From: Acidobacteriota bacterium
Lineage (GTDB): Bacteria > Acidobacteriota > Blastocatellia > Pyrinomonadales > Pyrinomonadaceae
DNA: 64,000 nucleotides
Reading direction: 5' to 3'
Assembly: GCA_020199775.1 (NCBI GenBank)
Contig: JAIVJZ010000004.1
Span: 62,001 to 126,000 of the forward strand
Made by a program: the position numbers and the translations under genes. How positions within the stretch are numbered: position 1 is the first letter of the stretch; every line of letters starts with the position of its first letter. Of this stretch, positions 1-9,300 are shown one piece after another. Under the pieces are notes generated by a model. That model did no database searches, was not told the DNA's origin, and worked only from the letters and a program-made list of their open reading frames with translations.

Positions 1-381
1 GAAGCGGAGGTGCAACTCGCGCGTGAGTTGGAAGTTTACGCGGGCGCGTTCGCGGAGACGCCGCTGCGTGCGCCGAGTGCGTCAGAGTTGGGCGTCGCGC
101 GCCCGTTCAAACTTCGTGGCCGCACGCCGCTCGCACGCTGGGTCGAACGCCTGCATCTTTACGCGCGTGCGCGCCTGCGCCTCGCGCTCGGCACGGGCGA
201 CGCGCGCCGTGCGGCGCGTCTCTTGTGTGAGCGGCGCGCGCGCGTGTTCGTGACGGCGACGCACGTTGACATCGTGATGTCGCTGGCCGAGTTGCCGTTC
301 GCGGTGCGTGTGGCCGGGCTTGATCGCGATCCGGGTTGGATTCCGGCGGCGGGTCGTGTCGTCGCGTTTCATTTCGAGTAG
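1..381 (+). CDS. eCIS-associated conserved protein, C-terminal fragment
   Basis: The reading frame is open to the left edge and stops at TAG 379-381, so only the last 126 residues are visible and the start lies outside the window. The tail reads THVDIVMSLAELP, then VRVAGLDRDPGW, and ends in FHFE. From memory of the family, this ending is typical of a conserved protein encoded just before the ATPase gene in extracellular contractile injection system (eCIS) loci. Its role there is not established. The next gene starts 28 bp downstream on the same strand, which fits one operon. The family assignment rests mainly on this context and on the tail motif. Confidence 0.55.
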   Translation, partial: EAEVQLARELEVYAGAFAETPLRAPSASELGVARPFKLRGRTPLARWVERLHLYARARLRLALGTGDARRAARLLCERRARVFVTATHVDIVMSLAELPFAVRVAGLDRDPGWIPAAGRVVAFHFE

Positions 382-408
382 GAAGGCGGGCGACGGAGGG
401 TTAGTCAA

Positions 409-2532
409 ATGATGCAGGTGCAGGCGGCGGAATATCCTTTCGCCGATTTCGCGGCGACGCCCGCGAACCATTTCAAACTCTACGTCTTCGCGGCGGTCGC
501 GCGCGTGCTTGAGCAAGTGGCGCAGTCGTTCGGGACAATCGAGGCGGCCTACGAACAGTTTCCGTTTCTCGAAGGCTACGACGAAGAACTCGAAGGCCGC
601 GCGCCCGCGCATCTCGCCTGCGGCGAAGACGAGGGCGGCGCGCACGAATGGTGGCGCGAAGCGATCCGTTTATGGGAAGAGGGAACGGAGGCGCGCCTGC
701 CGCTGCGGGCGTTGCGCGAGACGGCCGCGCTCGACCACGCGGGCGTGACGTTGCTGATGTGCGCGGGTCTCATCGAAGAGGACGCGCGCTTCGGCCTGCT
801 CTTTGAAACGATGCAGGCGACGCCCGGCCAACATCGCCCGAACCTCGGTCTGCTCTCGGCGTGGTGGCGCGACCGCGAAGACTACCGGGAGGTGCGCGCG
901 CGTATTCGCGAGTTGCACGAGTTGGGACTCGTCGAGTTTACGGGAACCGCCGCGCCGCGCACCGAATGGTCGCTCTCCGCGCCGCCGCTGCTCTGGGACG
1001 TGTTGCGCGGCGAGACGCGCGAGAGGCTCGCGCCGTGGGCGCGCTATCATGCGCCCGCGTCGCTCGCGCCGCTCGACGCGCTCATCCTTCCCGCCGAACT
1101 CCGCGCCCAACTCGAAGTCATCCCCGCGTTGCTCGCGTCGGGCGAGGCGCAGGCGCTCATCGTGCGCGGCCCGCACCACAACGGCCGTCGCACGCTCGCC
1201 CGCGCGGTGGCGCGCTCGCTCGGACGCGGCGTGCTCGAACTCTCCGCTTTCGACAAGCCGGGCGAGACGAACAACTCGCACGACGAACGCCGGCGGCTCG
1301 CGGGCACGCTCGCCACGCTGCTCCACGCGCTGCCCGTCTTCGTCTTCGACATCCCGCCGGGCGACACCGTGGAGTTGCCGCCGCTCGTGGCCTACGCGGG
1401 CGCGCTCGCCGTCGTGCTCGGCAAGCAGGGCGGCGTGCGCGGCGAGGCGGCGGAACGCGCGCTCACCGTCACGCTGGAAACGCCCACGCCCGACGCCCGA
1501 CGCCTCCACTGGCGGCGCGCGCTCGGCACGCACGCCACGCCCGACATCGAACTGATCAGCGAACGCTTTCGCCTGACGGGCGGCAACATTCGCCGCGCCG
1601 CGAAACTCGCCGTCGCCTACGCTGCGCTCGCGGGCCGCCCCGGCGTCAACGCCTCGGACGTGCAGCAGGCCAGCCGCGCGCTCAACCGGCAGATGCTCGA
1701 CACTCTGGCCGTGCGCATCGAGACGACGGGCGATTGGAGTCACCTCGCGGCGAGCGCGGAGACGTTCGCGGAGTTGCGCCATCTCGAAAGTCGCTGCCGC
1801 CACCGCGAGCAGTTGCCCGCGCACGTCGGCGACGCGCTCGCCTGCGGGTTGAACGCGGGCGTGCGCGCTCTGTTCAGCGGCACGAGCGGGACGGGGAAGA
1901 CGCTCGCCGCGCGCCTTCTGGCCGCGAGTCTCCAGATGGACTTGTACCGGCTCGACCTCTCGACCGTCGTCAACAAGTACATCGGCGAGACGGAGAAGAA
2001 CCTCAACCAGATTTTCGCGCTCGCCGAAGAACTCGACGTGATCCTCCTGCTCGACGAGGGCGACGCCCTCCTCACGCAGCGCACCGACGTGGGCAACGCC
2101 AACGACCGTTACGCCAATCTCGAAACCAACTACCTGCTGCAACGGCTCGAATCCTTCGAGGGCATCATCGTCGTGACGACCAACGCGGGCGACCGCATAG
2201 ATGTCGCGTTCCAGCGGCGCATGGATGTCTCGATCAATTTCACGCCGCCCGACTCCACCGAGCGTTGGGCGATCTGGCAACTGCACCTGCCCGCTTCGCA
2301 TTGCGTCGAAGGGCGTCTGCTCGACGAGGCCGCGCGCCGCTGCGAGTTGACGGGCGGGCAAATTCGCAACGCCGTGCTCCACGCCTCTTCGCTCGCGCTC
2401 GCGGACGGCGGCGCGGTCACGTCCGAACATTTCGAGGCGGCAGTCCGCCGCGAATACCGCAAGGCGGGCGCGGTCTGCCCGCTCCAAACGCGCCGCGACG
2501 CGAGCGTCGTCGCGGCTTTCAACCGTTGGTGA
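409..2532 (+). CDS. eCIS AAA+ ATPase (Afp15/Pvc15-like)
   Basis: A 707-residue protein with two ATPase modules. The first is degenerate (RGPHHNGRRT, about residues 253-262, followed by VFVFDI). The second is canonical, with Walker A GTSGTGKT at residues 491-498 (K497) and Walker B ILLLDE ending D549-E550, followed by an AAA lid. ATPases of this design belong to eCIS/Afp/PVC loci, where they are thought to help terminate or assemble the sheath-tube particle in the cytoplasm. The ATG at 409 is preceded by GGAGGG at 395-400, and a second ATG at 412 is also possible. It lies between the eCIS protein fragment and the eCIS cargo toxin. The assignment to an ATPase is firm, and the link to eCIS rests on architecture and neighbours. 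Confidence 0.85.
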   Translation: MMQVQAAEYPFADFAATPANHFKLYVFAAVARVLEQVAQSFGTIEAAYEQFPFLEGYDEELEGRAPAHLACGEDEGGAHEWWREAIRLWEEGTEARLPLRALRETAALDHAGVTLLMCAGLIEEDARFGLLFETMQATPGQHRPNLGLLSAWWRDREDYREVRARIRELHELGLVEFTGTAAPRTEWSLSAPPLLWDVLRGETRERLAPWARYHAPASLAPLDALILPAELRAQLEVIPALLASGEAQALIVRGPHHNGRRTLARAVARSLGRGVLELSAFDKPGETNNSHDERRRLAGTLATLLHALPVFVFDIPPGDTVELPPLVAYAGALAVVLGKQGGVRGEAAERALTVTLETPTPDARRLHWRRALGTHATPDIELISERFRLTGGNIRRAAKLAVAYAALAGRPGVNASDVQQASRALNRQMLDTLAVRIETTGDWSHLAASAETFAELRHLESRCRHREQLPAHVGDALACGLNAGVRALFSGTSGTGKTLAARLLAASLQMDLYRLDLSTVVNKYIGETEKNLNQIFALAEELDVILLLDEGDALLTQRTDVGNANDRYANLETNYLLQRLESFEGIIVVTTNAGDRIDVAFQRRMDVSINFTPPDSTERWAIWQLHLPASHCVEGRLLDEAARRCELTGGQIRNAVLHASSLALADGGAVTSEHFEAAVRREYRKAGAVCPLQTRRDASVVAAFNRW

Positions 2533-2540
2533 GGAAAGGA

Positions 2541-2626
2541 AACGATGAACGATGAACGATGAACGATGAATAAAAGACAAACCCTCTGTCTTCACTTCAT
2601 CGTTCATCGTTCATCGTTCATCGTTC
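2541..2626. repeat. ATCGTTC hairpin repeat, copy 1
   Basis: Two perfectly complementary 30-nt arms (2541-2570 and 2596-2625) are each built from tandem copies of AACGATGA or its complement. They are separated by a loop that contains AAAGACA and TGTCTT, which can form an inner stem. The element fills the gap between the ATPase and the toxin genes. The same element type recurs at 14082, 28642, 32996 and 54672. Confidence 0.85.
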
Positions 2627-2632
2627 ACCACA

Positions 2633-5600
2633 ATGCCCGTCGCACTTCGATCACTTTCGCGCAAGCCCAAGCCGCGCCCGCAGCCGGAGAGCGATCCGCG
2701 CTTCGCGAAAGTCGTCGAAGACCTCAAGCGCAAAGCCGCCAAAGTCAAACAGCACCCCACACCCGCCAAGAAGGCCGCCGAGGTCGCTGCCGCCGCCAAA
2801 GGCCCGCCGAACGAAAAGGCGGCGGGCGCGAAGGGCAAGCAGGTAGACAAGATCAAAGACGCCAAGGCGAAGAAGCCCGAACCCGCGAGCTTCCTCAGCC
2901 TGCTGCGCGCCGAGATTCAGAAGGCGATGCCGAAGACTCTCGACGACACCTCGAAGTTCATGAAGGGCGGCGACGCGGGCGCGCTCAAAGGCGGTCTCAA
3001 GGGCAACGTCTCGCAGCAGAAGCAACAGGCGACGGGCGATACCGCGCAGGCGTCGAAGCAGCCGCCGAGTCAATCCGGCATCCCGGCGAAGCAAGCGGAG
3101 TCTATCCCCGGCGAACCGCCGCCGCCGAACCCCGACGTGCCCGCGGGTGAGGCGATGCCCGTGCCGAAGGCGGAAGCGGAAGTGTCCGTGCAGGACTCGA
3201 AGCAGGACACAGAGGCGGCGATGGCCGACGCCGAAGTCACGGACACGCAACTCAAGAAAGCGAACGACCCGCGCTTCAGCGCAGTCCTCAGCAGCAAAGA
3301 CGCGGTCGGCAAGCAGGCCGACGCCGCGCCCACGCAGTATCGCGCGAAGGAGAAAGGCACGCTCGCCACGGCCATCGCGCAGGCGAAAGGGGTGAGCAAG
3401 TCGGGCGCGGCCGCGATGCTCGGCGTGAAGGGCAAGTCCAAGTCGAACGTGCTGACGCGCCAGCAGGCGGCGAAGGCGAAGGACGAGGCCGAGCGCAAAA
3501 AAGTCGCCGACACCATCGAGGGCATTTACAACAAGACCAAGGAGCAGGTCGAGGCCAAACTCGCCGCGCTCGACGAAGAGGTCAACACGCACTTCGACGG
3601 CGGCACGGACGCGGCGTTGGCCGCGATGAAATCCTACACCGAGCAGCGCATCGATGCTTATAAAGAAGAACGCTATTCCGGCGTCATCGGCAAAGGCCGC
3701 TGGGTCAAAGATCAGTTCAAGGGGTTGCCGGAAGAGGCCAACGTCTACTACGTCGAGGGGCGCAACCTGTTCACGCGCCTGATGGACGTGGTCATCGTGC
3801 GCGTCTCGAATCTCGTGGAAAAGAGGCTCGCCGAGGCGAAGAAGCTCGTCGCCGACGGGCAGAAGGAGATCAAGACTTACGTCGATAGCCTGCCGAAGAA
3901 CTTGAAGTCGGTCGGGCAGGCGGCCGAGAAGGAAGTCGCGGGCCGCTTCGCGGAGTTGGAGCGCGGCATCGAGGACAAGAAGAACCAACTCGCCGCATCG
4001 CTCGCGCAGAAGTACAAGGAGGCGGGCGACAAGGCGGACAAGGCGCTCAAGGAAATTCAGGACTCGAACAAGGGTCTGGTGCAGAAGTTTGTCGAGAAAC
4101 TCGGTGAGGTCATCAAGATCATCATGGAGTTCAAAGGCAAGCTGATGGCTATCCTGCGCAAAGGCTGGGAGGTCATCAAGGGCATCCTCGCAGACCCCAT
4201 CGGCTTCCTCGGCAACCTGATCGGCGCGCTCAAACAGGGCTTCAACCAGTTCAAGGCGAACATCGGGAAGTGGCTGCTCAAGGGGATCATCGGCTGGCTC
4301 TTCGGCGCGCTGGCCGAGGCGGGCGTCACGCCGCCCGCCGACTTCTCGCTCCCGTCCATCCTCAAGCTCGTCCTGCAAATCCTCGGCATCACCTACGAGC
4401 GCATGCGCGCGAAGGCCGTCAAGCTGCTCGGCCCGACGGCCGTGACGGTCATCGAAAAGCTGGTCGAGTACGTCAAGACGCTCGTGACGGGCGGCCCCGC
4501 CGCGCTCTGGGAACAGGTCAAGGGCGACCTCGCCAACCTCAAGGAGCAAGTGCTCGGCGAGATTCGCAACATGATCATCATGGAGGTGGTCAAGGCGGCG
4601 GTGATGAAGATCGTCTCGATGTTCAACCCGGTCGGGGCGTTCGTGCAGGCGGTGCTGGCGATCTACAACACGGTGATGTTCGTCGTCGAACAGGCGAGCC
4701 GCATCGCCGCCTTCATCTCGTCGGTCGTGGATTCGGTGTCGGCCATCGCCTCCGGGGCCATCGGGGCGGCGGCGAACAAGATCGAGCAGTCGCTCGGCGC
4801 GGCCATCCCCATCGTCATCGGTTTCCTCGCGCGCCTTGTGGGCGTCGGCGGCCTGCCGAAGAAGGCCACGGCCACGGTCAAGAAAGTGCAGACCGCCATC
4901 GACGGCGCGATAGACAAGGTGCTCGCCAAGGCCGCCGCGAAGTTCAAGAAGCTGTTCGGGGGCGCGAAGGGTAAAAAAGATGATCGGACTGAAGCTCAGA
5001 TGAAAGCCGATTTGAGCAAGGGCGTGAAAGAAGGCACGCAGATATTGAAAGACCCGAAAGTCTCGCTCAAGTCAGTCACGAAGAAACTTCCGGCTATTAA
5101 AAAGAAATATCGTCTGACCACACTCGAAGTCGTCGTAGCATCGAGCACTGCGAAAAAAGAGGCCGGCTACATTCACGGCGTTGTCAATCCGGATGAAAAA
5201 GGAGATACGGCCGAGAAGGTCAAGATGCCGGACATCACGATCAATTTTAATGCTAAAGAGGGTTTGGACGTCGGAGAGATGAAATCGCAGCTGCGTCATT
5301 CGCAGGATCGCATCAGAAAAATGACGCCGAATCAACTTCTGGCAGGGCAAGCGCTCTTTGATGAGCGGCTGCAAAAGCAGAAACAGGCCGGGCGGAAGAA
5401 CCCGCAGGGCAGAGACCCGAAGGGCGAAGCCATGGCGCGCAAGTTGAAAGCTCAAAAGGTGCAGGAAGAAGCCGCGAAAATCAGAGACGAAAACAAGGCT
5501 CTGGGCAAGACCATCACGGCGGCGGAGGCCATAGCGGAAGCCAAATTACGCCTGAAGGGAATGGCCGTCATCCACGCTTTGGATCAATTCGCGGGCGGCT

Positions 5601-5782
5601 CCGGCACAGATATTTTGCCTGACCTAGGGAAGGCGCGCGAAGATTTCTCCATCGGGGCATCATGGCAGAGAGGGAAACGCGCGGAGTTGGTCAACGCCAT
5701 TTCGGGCTTACCGGACGACGTTAAGGAAAATGAAAAAATGACGACGGTTAAAATTACGGTCAACGGCGAGCCGGTGGGATAG
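2633..5782 (+). CDS. eCIS cargo polymorphic toxin with Ntox15-like C-terminal nuclease domain
   Basis: A 1049-residue protein in three parts. Residues 1-280 are low-complexity, rich in Lys, Pro and Ala. Residues 290-780 are a helical trunk with coiled-coil stretches and a long hydrophobic region (about 640-745), resembling the trunk of known eCIS-associated giant toxins (recollection, not a search). The C-terminal 270 residues match the pattern of polymorphic toxin type 15 (Ntox15/Tde1 DNases). They contain EMKSQLRHSQ, then the HxxD motif HALD (H981, D984) followed by QFAGG, and later SIGASWQ. Ntox15 proteins are DNases that need the HxxD motif. The C-terminal part of the gene (from about 4978) is visibly richer in A and T than the rest, as expected for an exchangeable toxin tip. 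The start ATG lies just after the hairpin repeat and has no strong ribosome site. Confidence 0.8.
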   Translation: MPVALRSLSRKPKPRPQPESDPRFAKVVEDLKRKAAKVKQHPTPAKKAAEVAAAAKGPPNEKAAGAKGKQVDKIKDAKAKKPEPASFLSLLRAEIQKAMPKTLDDTSKFMKGGDAGALKGGLKGNVSQQKQQATGDTAQASKQPPSQSGIPAKQAESIPGEPPPPNPDVPAGEAMPVPKAEAEVSVQDSKQDTEAAMADAEVTDTQLKKANDPRFSAVLSSKDAVGKQADAAPTQYRAKEKGTLATAIAQAKGVSKSGAAAMLGVKGKSKSNVLTRQQAAKAKDEAERKKVADTIEGIYNKTKEQVEAKLAALDEEVNTHFDGGTDAALAAMKSYTEQRIDAYKEERYSGVIGKGRWVKDQFKGLPEEANVYYVEGRNLFTRLMDVVIVRVSNLVEKRLAEAKKLVADGQKEIKTYVDSLPKNLKSVGQAAEKEVAGRFAELERGIEDKKNQLAASLAQKYKEAGDKADKALKEIQDSNKGLVQKFVEKLGEVIKIIMEFKGKLMAILRKGWEVIKGILADPIGFLGNLIGALKQGFNQFKANIGKWLLKGIIGWLFGALAEAGVTPPADFSLPSILKLVLQILGITYERMRAKAVKLLGPTAVTVIEKLVEYVKTLVTGGPAALWEQVKGDLANLKEQVLGEIRNMIIMEVVKAAVMKIVSMFNPVGAFVQAVLAIYNTVMFVVEQASRIAAFISSVVDSVSAIASGAIGAAANKIEQSLGAAIPIVIGFLARLVGVGGLPKKATATVKKVQTAIDGAIDKVLAKAAAKFKKLFGGAKGKKDDRTEAQMKADLSKGVKEGTQILKDPKVSLKSVTKKLPAIKKKYRLTTLEVVVASSTAKKEAGYIHGVVNPDEKGDTAEKVKMPDITINFNAKEGLDVGEMKSQLRHSQDRIRKMTPNQLLAGQALFDERLQKQKQAGRKNPQGRDPKGEAMARKLKAQKVQEEAAKIRDENKALGKTITAAEAIAEAKLRLKGMAVIHALDQFAGGSGTDILPDLGKAREDFSIGASWQRGKRAELVNAISGLPDDVKENEKMTTVKITVNGEPVG

Positions 5783-5821
5783 AGTTAACGAGTCAAAGTA
5801 ATTCTTGAGGGGGAGACGCCG

Positions 5822-6370
5822 ATGAGTAGCTTCGAGGAGTTTGAGCAGAAGCACGGGAAGCCGGAACTGTGTGAAAAAGTTTCGCCGCAGCAGAGACAAG
5901 CCTTCGCGGGGAAATTACCGGAAGTGCTGTTGGACGCATGGAGCGCCTCAGGCTGGTGCCGCTACGCCGGCGGCCTCTTCTGGACGGTCAACCCTTCGGA
6001 ATACGAAGACATTCTGCCCGATTGGCTCAAAGAGCCGGAGCACGCTTATGTCTATTTGCGAACCGCGTTCGGCAGCATGATCTTTTGGGACGGCAGAAGC
6101 AATTATTTCTTGGACGTGCACGACAAGGGCGTCTCGCGTCTCTTTACCGAGGTGGAGGACGTTTTCAACGGGACGCTCTGCGATGACGATTATTTAGATG
6201 ATGTCATTTTGCGGCCGACTTTTCGGGAAGCCTTACCCCGTCTGGGACAACCCGCGAAAGACGAGTGCTACGGCTTCCTGCCACCGCTGGGCATGGACGG
6301 CGAGTTTTCGGCTGACAACCTCGAACGGGTAAAACTCAGAGAGCATCTGGCAATTCTGGCTCAGCTATAA
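5822..6370 (+). CDS. Tdi1-like immunity protein (GAD-like/DUF1851 type)
   Basis: A 182-residue soluble protein. The N-terminal part (FEEFEQKHGKP, then LPEVLLDAWSASGWCRYAGGLFWTVNP) fits the GAD-related domain. The C-terminal part (YLRTAFGSMIFWDG, then RLFTEVEDVFNG, then GQPAKDECYGFLPPLG) fits the Tdi1/DUF1851 C-terminal domain. These domains together make the immunity protein of the Ntox15 DNase Tde1 in Agrobacterium, and here the gene lies 39 bp after an Ntox15-type toxin, with a strong Shine-Dalgarno (GAGGGGGAGA, about 5806-5815). It is expected to bind and block the toxin in the producing cell. The gene has the same lower-GC composition as the toxin tip, which suggests that the pair moves as one unit. 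Confidence 0.8.
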   Translation: MSSFEEFEQKHGKPELCEKVSPQQRQAFAGKLPEVLLDAWSASGWCRYAGGLFWTVNPSEYEDILPDWLKEPEHAYVYLRTAFGSMIFWDGRSNYFLDVHDKGVSRLFTEVEDVFNGTLCDDDYLDDVILRPTFREALPRLGQPAKDECYGFLPPLGMDGEFSADNLERVKLREHLAILAQL

Positions 6371-9300
6371 ATGGCAACCCTGACCGACACGATGAATCCG
6401 CTCATCTCCTGCATCATGCCGACGGCCGACCGGCGCGAGTTCGTCACGCGCGCGGTCGAGTATTTTTTGCGGCAGGACTACGAGCCGAAAGAGTTGATCG
6501 TCGTTGACGACGGAGACGACCCGGTGGGCGATCTCGTCCCGGCGGGCGGGCGCGTGCGTTACGTTCGGCTGACGGAAAAGCTGACGGTCGGGGCGAAGCG
6601 GAATCTGGCGTGCGAACAGGCGCGCGGCCAACTCATCGCGCACTGGGACGACGACGACTGGCACGCGCCGCATCGTCTGCGCTATCAGGTGGAGGCGTTG
6701 CGGCGCGCGGGCGCGGAGTTGTGCGGCATCAGCACGCTGTTGTTTTACGACGCGCGCGGCGGCGGGCGGGCGTGGAAGTACGTCTACCCGTCGAGCCGGA
6801 AACGTTGGGTGTCGGGCAGCAGCATGTGTTACACGCGGGAGTTCTGGGCGGGCAACCGTTTCCGCGAGATCGACGTGGGCGAGGACGCGCGGTTCGTGTG
6901 GAGTCGCCCGGCGGCGCGTTTGTGCGTGCTGCCCGATCCGAGTTTCCACGTCGGGATCATTCACCGGGGAAACGTAAGCCCGAAGAACACGGCGGGCAGC
7001 TACTGGCAGCCGCACCCGGCCGGTGACATACGCCGTCTGCTCGGCGCGGACGCGAAGTTTTACGATGACCTTGCGGCGTGCAAAGTGGCGTGCAGAGACG
7101 CGCGTGCGGATGTTCGGAGCGCGGGCGCGGCCCCCGCCCGTGCGCGTGGCGCGGACGCTCCCACGGCTCTCGTCTCGGCGGCTTACGGCATCGGCGACAT
7201 CCTGCGCGTGACGCCGCTCGCCGCCGCGCTCGCGCGCCTCGGCTATCAAGTCGATCTGCTCGTCGCGCCCGACTACCCGGAGAGCGCGAAGCTGTGGGAG
7301 AACGCGCCCGGAATTCGACGCCTGATCCATTATCAGAATTTTCGCGCCAACCGGGGCGGCCGACAGCCCGACGCTCTGGCGCGTGAAGCCTACGACGTGG
7401 CGACGTTCACGCATTGGAGCGCGCCCCTGCGTCGCCGGGTGCGGGCGAAGCGCGTGCTCGCCTTTAAACAGTCTGAGTGGTTGAAGGAGGGCGACAGCGC
7501 ATGTGTCGCACGGATGGCGCGCGAGTTGGGTTGGCGGGGCGAGTTGCCGGAACCTTTCGCCGTCGCGTCGGGCAGAAAATTCGATCTGCCGCCGAACACG
7601 ATTGCGCTGCACCCGGGTTGCAAGCCCGATTGGCCGTGGAAGAAATGGCATGGCTTCGACGAGTTTGCGCGCCTCTGGCCGGAGGTCGCCATCGTCGGGA
7701 CGGAGTCCGACCTGCTGAACCAAGAGACCTACTTTCGCGGAGCTTTCGCATGGCCGGAGCACGCGCGCAACTTCGTCGGCGCGCTCGACCTGCCGGACAC
7801 GGCCGCGCTCATCCGGCAATGCGCCGCGCTCGTCTCGAACGATTCGGGGTTGATGCATCTCGGCGTCGCATTGGGCACGCCGACGTTCGGCGTGTTCGGC
7901 ATCACGAGCCCCGAACGGGAAATAATCCCTTCGCGGAAGATGTTCCCTGTGACGAAGAAACTCGCGTGCGAGGCGGCGTGCAGGAAACAGGCGTGGGGGC
8001 GGCGCGACTGCGAACGACATCTCGAATGTTTGAAAACTCTCTCGCCGCAAGAGGTGCTCGCGCACGTCGAGCAAAACGTCCGCGCGCTCGGCGCGTGGCC
8101 GCGCGCGACCCCGCAAATTGTCCCCGCTCCAAACGCTTCCGCGCAAGTTCTCCCCGCCCCGTTTGTCGCCCCGCGCGCGCCGCAGATCGACTCGCCGCCG
8201 CGCCGCAACGCGCACGCCGGCAATGATCTCAGTCTCGTCTATTACGGCTACGTGTTCGACGCCTCGGGCTACGGGCAGGCCGCGCGCGGTTACATTCACG
8301 CGCTCGAACGGGCGGGCGTCAAACTCTCCGTGGTCGATCTCGCGGCACGCCGCCCGCGACAAGTGCGCGACGAACTCGTCGAGGCACGCATCGGGCGGGC
8401 GGCAACCGCCGACGTGCATCTGTTCCACGGCATCCCGCCGCAGTGGGCGCGCTTAGCCGGTAGGGTCAAGAACGCCATCGGCATGACCGTCTGGGAGACG
8501 GACGCGATGCCCGCACAGTGGCAAGGCGCGCTCGGGCAGGTGCGCGAAGTCTGGTTGCCGTGCGATTACAACGTCGAGGTCTTCGGCAAGTCGCTCGACA
8601 AAGCGATCTTCAAACTCCCGCACCCGTGGCTGCCGTCTCAAATTGGGGCGAGCGGCGCGGACGAGTTTCCCGGCATCGGCGCAAGCGATTTCGTCTTCTA
8701 CAGCATCTTCCATTGGCAGGAGCGCAAGAGCCCGCGCGGGTTGATCGAGAGTTTCCTGCGCGCGTTTCCCGCCGAGCCGGACGTTGTGCTCGTCTTGAAG
8801 GTGAACGCGGAGGCCGCGCGCGTCGCCGCGAGAGAGTTGGAAGAGTTGCGACGGCAGACCGCGTCGCGCGCGCGCGTGCGGATTCACAGCGAGGCGTGGC
8901 CGGAGACGCGGATCGAGGCGTTGCACGCGCGCGGCGATTGCTACGTCTCCCTGCATCGCGGCGAAGGCTGGTGTTACCCCCTGTTCGAGGCAGCCGGACG
9001 CGGCACGCCCGTCGTCGCCACCAACTACTCCGGCCCGCTGGAATACCTCGACCGCGACGCGCACAAACTCGTGCGCCACAATCTCTGCCCGGTGCGGCAG
9101 TCTTACCTCTACTATCACCCCCGGATGCGCTGGGCTGAACCCGATCTCGAACACGCGTCGGAGTTGATGCGCGGCGTCTATCAAAATCGCGTCGCGGCCA
9201 AGGCGCAGGCCGCGCAGGCCGCCTTGAAGCTGCGCGAGGATTATTCGTTGGAGCGCGTGGGCGAGATGGCGCGCGCGCGGATCGAAGAGATGCTCGGCCG

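Noticed and set aside
670-2607. 645-codon minus-strand frame opposite the eCIS ATPase
   Set aside because: It is a GC-bias shadow of the ATPase gene with no domain motifs, and its first codons are the hairpin repeat.
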